Source: Syntrophus sp964555065
GTDB taxonomy: Bacteria > Desulfobacterota > Syntrophia > Syntrophales > Syntrophaceae
DNA length: 8,814 bases
Assembly: GCA_964555065.1 (NCBI GenBank)
Contig: CAZKRB010000087.1
Location: 1 to 8,814 of the forward strand
Direction: 5' to 3'
A program made the translations under genes and the position numbers. The notes below the pieces were generated by a model. The model was given only the letters and a program-made list of their open reading frames with translations, made no database searches and was not told the DNA's origin. Shown here piece by piece: positions 7,330 through 8,814 of this stretch. Numbering within the stretch: position 1 is the stretch's first letter; each line of letters opens with the position of its first letter.

Positions 7330-7372
7330 CAGGCCCGGCCGGGACCTTTTCCCCCCAGGCCCGCCGGGCCTG
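7330..7372 (+). terminator. GC-rich stem-loop between the vWA gene and the ECF sigma gene
   Basis: CAGGCCCGGC (7330-7339) can pair with GCCGGGCCTG (7363-7372), a 10-bp stem. Alternatively a compact hairpin CAGGCCC-GCC-GGGCCTG forms at 7356-7372. GGA (7327-7329) can extend pairing to TCC (7380-7382) across a bulge. A run of six T lies at 7391-7396, 18 nt past the stem, too far for a standard intrinsic terminator. The two stems are mutually exclusive, so it may partially terminate or attenuate read-through into the sigma gene. Confidence 0.35.
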
Positions 7373-7481
7373 CCCTCTGTCCCGTTTGCATTTTTTGTAT
7401 CCGGAATTGGTTTTTCACCAGGTTTCTTTTCGATCCTGTTTCCGACAGGGGATCTCGGGGACGGGGCGGAAAGGCCGGCGG

Positions 7482-8138
7482 ATGGAACAACGCATCATGG
7501 AAGTCGCTGATCAGGCAGCACATAGAAGCTCCACCGTTGAGGATGACGACCACCAATGGGTCCAGCTTTGTCAGCAGGGAGAGGTTGAGGCTTTCGGCGT
7601 GCTGGTGGAACGGCACCAGCAAAGGATGCTCAACGTGGCCTACCGGATGATCGGCAATTACGAGGATGCCTGCGACGCCGTTCAGGAGGCCTTCCTCGCC
7701 GCTTTCCGGGCGATCCGGCAGTTCCGCGGAGAGGCGCGCTTCTCCACCTGGCTCTACGGCATCGTGGTCAACGCTGCGAAAAACCGGAGGAAGCAGATGA
7801 ACCGGGTGCAGGCCCGCTTCTGTTCCGCCGGATCATGCCCCGGCGATCCCCCCGACGGCGAAGGGGGCGGGTGGACCGGCCCGGCGGCTTCGGCCCCCAG
7901 GGATTCCCTCCTCGACGGGCTGGAGAAAAAGGAGCGGGAGGCCATCGTTCAGGAATGCATCGCCTACCTGGAAGGCGATCAGCGGGAAATCCTGGTTCTT
8001 CGGGATCTTCAGGGGCTGCCCTATGAGGAGATCGGCGCGATTCTTCAACTGCCGCCGGGAACGGTTCGGTCCCGCCTTTTTCGGGCACGGATCGCCCTGA
8101 AGGAAACGCTGCTTGCCAGGATCGGAGATTGGCCATGA
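7482..8138 (+). CDS. ECF RNA polymerase sigma factor (RpoE-like)
   Basis: A protein of 218 residues from the ATG at 7482, which follows GGAAAGG by 7 nt. The same frame is open upstream to an ATG at 7386, but the extra 32 residues lie in the structured intergenic DNA, lack sigma homology and have no ribosome binding site. Sigma region 2 (about 24-108) shows VEAFGVLVERHQQRMLNVAYRM, EDACDAVQEAFLAAFRAI and RGEARFSTWLYGIVVNAAKN, for core binding and -10 recognition. Region 4 (about 146-214) has the HTH LPYEEIGAILQLPPGTVRSRLFRAR for the -35 element. There is no region 3 and no C-terminal extension, as expected of ECF sigmas. The linker (109-145) is unusually rich in Gly/Pro and carries a C114-x4-C119 pair. 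Its stop overlaps the start of the anti-sigma gene by 4 bp, the usual translational coupling. The RpoE-type assignment is by overall resemblance. Confidence 0.93.
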   Translation: MEQRIMEVADQAAHRSSTVEDDDHQWVQLCQQGEVEAFGVLVERHQQRMLNVAYRMIGNYEDACDAVQEAFLAAFRAIRQFRGEARFSTWLYGIVVNAAKNRRKQMNRVQARFCSAGSCPGDPPDGEGGGWTGPAASAPRDSLLDGLEKKEREAIVQECIAYLEGDQREILVLRDLQGLPYEEIGAILQLPPGTVRSRLFRARIALKETLLARIGDWP

Positions 8139-8814
8139 CTTGCCGGGAAATCGAACAAAACCTGCCCGCCTACCTGGAGGACCTTCTCTCCGAGGAAGAA
8201 AAGAACGGAATCCGGGAGCATCTCGCCGCGTGCCGGAAGTGCCGCAAGGCCCTGGAAGAGCTGAAGGGGATGGAGAGGCTCCTGGCAAACCTGGAAGAGG
8301 TGACGCCGCCGCCCTGGATGAAGTCGAAAATCATGGCCCAGGTGCGGGAAGAGGCGCAGGCGAAGGAAAAGGTGAAAATGGGATTCTTCCGCACGCTCTC
8401 TGCACTTTTCACCCCCTGGCGCCTCAAAATTCCCCTGCAGACTCTCGCTCTGCTGCTGATCACGGTGCTGGCCGTTTATCTCTACCGGGGGGAGGAACCG
8501 GCGCTGAGGAAGGAGGGAATCGTCATCGCCCCACCCGCGGCCACCTCACACCAGGACGGTGCGCTCCGGGACGGCGGGGAGAGGGAAAAGCCCTCGCCGG
8601 GGCCGACGGACCCTTCCCGGACATTCCGTCAGGAAGAGACCTTGCCGCCCAGGGGCCTCCCGCCGGGACAGGAAGTCCGGCCGGAGACTGCGCAGCCGCC
8701 CGCGGCAGCCGATCGCGTCGGGAAGGAGGAATTTCCGACTCAAAGGGCATCTGAAAACGGGGGCGAAGGGAAAGGGGATCGGAACCAGGAAGCGGTCTGC
8801 GCGGAATCTGCGGA
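8135..8814 (+). CDS. Zinc-finger (zf-HC2) membrane anti-sigma factor, partial at the right edge
   Basis: The frame starting at ATG 8135 (ATGA overlap with the sigma stop) is open to the window end, at least 226 residues. Residues 1-50 are a zinc-binding anti-sigma domain: C3, then H29-x3-C33-x2-C36, in MTCREIEQNLPAYLEDLLSE and HLAACRKC. This domain normally clamps the cognate sigma. Residues 57-95 are amphipathic (TPPPWMKSKIMAQVREEA). A single membrane segment is at about 99-117 (IPLQTLALLLITVLAVYLY), so the N-terminus should be cytoplasmic. The rest (118 onward) is a Pro/Gly/Glu/Arg-rich, apparently disordered periplasmic tail. The layout resembles the zf-HC2/DUF2275 proteins of Desulfobacterota, which I name from memory. 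The protein is expected to hold the sigma at the membrane until a periplasmic signal releases it. The C-terminus lies outside the window. A 213-residue open frame at 8113-8754 in another register is a shadow. Confidence 0.9.
   Translation, partial: MTCREIEQNLPAYLEDLLSEEEKNGIREHLAACRKCRKALEELKGMERLLANLEEVTPPPWMKSKIMAQVREEAQAKEKVKMGFFRTLSALFTPWRLKIPLQTLALLLITVLAVYLYRGEEPALRKEGIVIAPPAATSHQDGALRDGGEREKPSPGPTDPSRTFRQEETLPPRGLPPGQEVRPETAQPPAAADRVGKEEFPTQRASENGGEGKGDRNQEAVCAESA

Noticed and set aside
7386..7481. Upstream extension of the ECF sigma gene to an ATG at 7386
   Set aside because: The additional 32 residues show no sigma similarity and overlap structured intergenic DNA, and there is a better ribosome binding site at 7468-7474 for ATG 7482.
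8113..8754. Plus-strand open frame of 213 codons overlapping the sigma 3' end
   Set aside because: The other plus frame starting at 8135 has the zinc-finger H-x3-C-x2-C motif, a membrane segment and ATGA coupling, so this one is a shadow.

Overview
The window looks like chromosomal DNA from a Desulfobacterota (Deltaproteobacteria) member, perhaps a Syntrophales relative. I infer this from a long multi-PAS sensor ending in the LuxR-type helix-turn-helix typical of that group, a near-consensus sigma-54 promoter, and a VIT/vWA protein with a TonB-like C-terminus beside an ECF sigma/zinc-finger anti-sigma pair. No tRNA, rRNA, CRISPR array, insertion sequence or phage gene is visible. The species assignment is inference only.

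Left part (1-3400, minus strand): one large gene for a PAS-repeat transcriptional regulator. It begins at about 3400 and runs off the left edge a few codons before its expected end. It is interrupted by a run of exactly 100 N (1682-1781). The 55 bases on either side of the N run are identical (1627-1681 = 1782-1836). Merging the two copies restores one uninterrupted frame of about 1081 residues (from the GTG at 3400) with seven PAS domains, a coiled linker and an HTH. The gap is therefore most likely a scaffolding artefact, and gene callers will wrongly split the gene.

Middle (3401-4962): a divergent intergenic region with a strong sigma-54 promoter candidate at 3748-3763 drives a small secreted Gly/His/Arg-rich protein (3806-4147). 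It is followed by a small soluble protein of unknown function (4220-4591), then a perfect 14-bp hairpin (4594-4624) and about 340 bp without a gene. That stretch carries an ECF-type promoter candidate (4888-4916).

Right part (4963-8814, plus strand): three co-directional genes. They encode an exported VIT-vWA protein with a TonB/AgmX-like C-terminal domain, an ECF sigma factor, and a membrane-spanning zinc-finger anti-sigma factor that overlaps the sigma gene by 4 bp and is cut by the right edge. The simplest reading is an envelope-sensing module: the anti-sigma holds the sigma at the membrane, release lets the sigma transcribe its targets, and the ECF-type promoter before the vWA gene suggests that the vWA protein, and perhaps the sigma itself, is among them. 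This right-hand module is the best candidate for an under-described system in the window.
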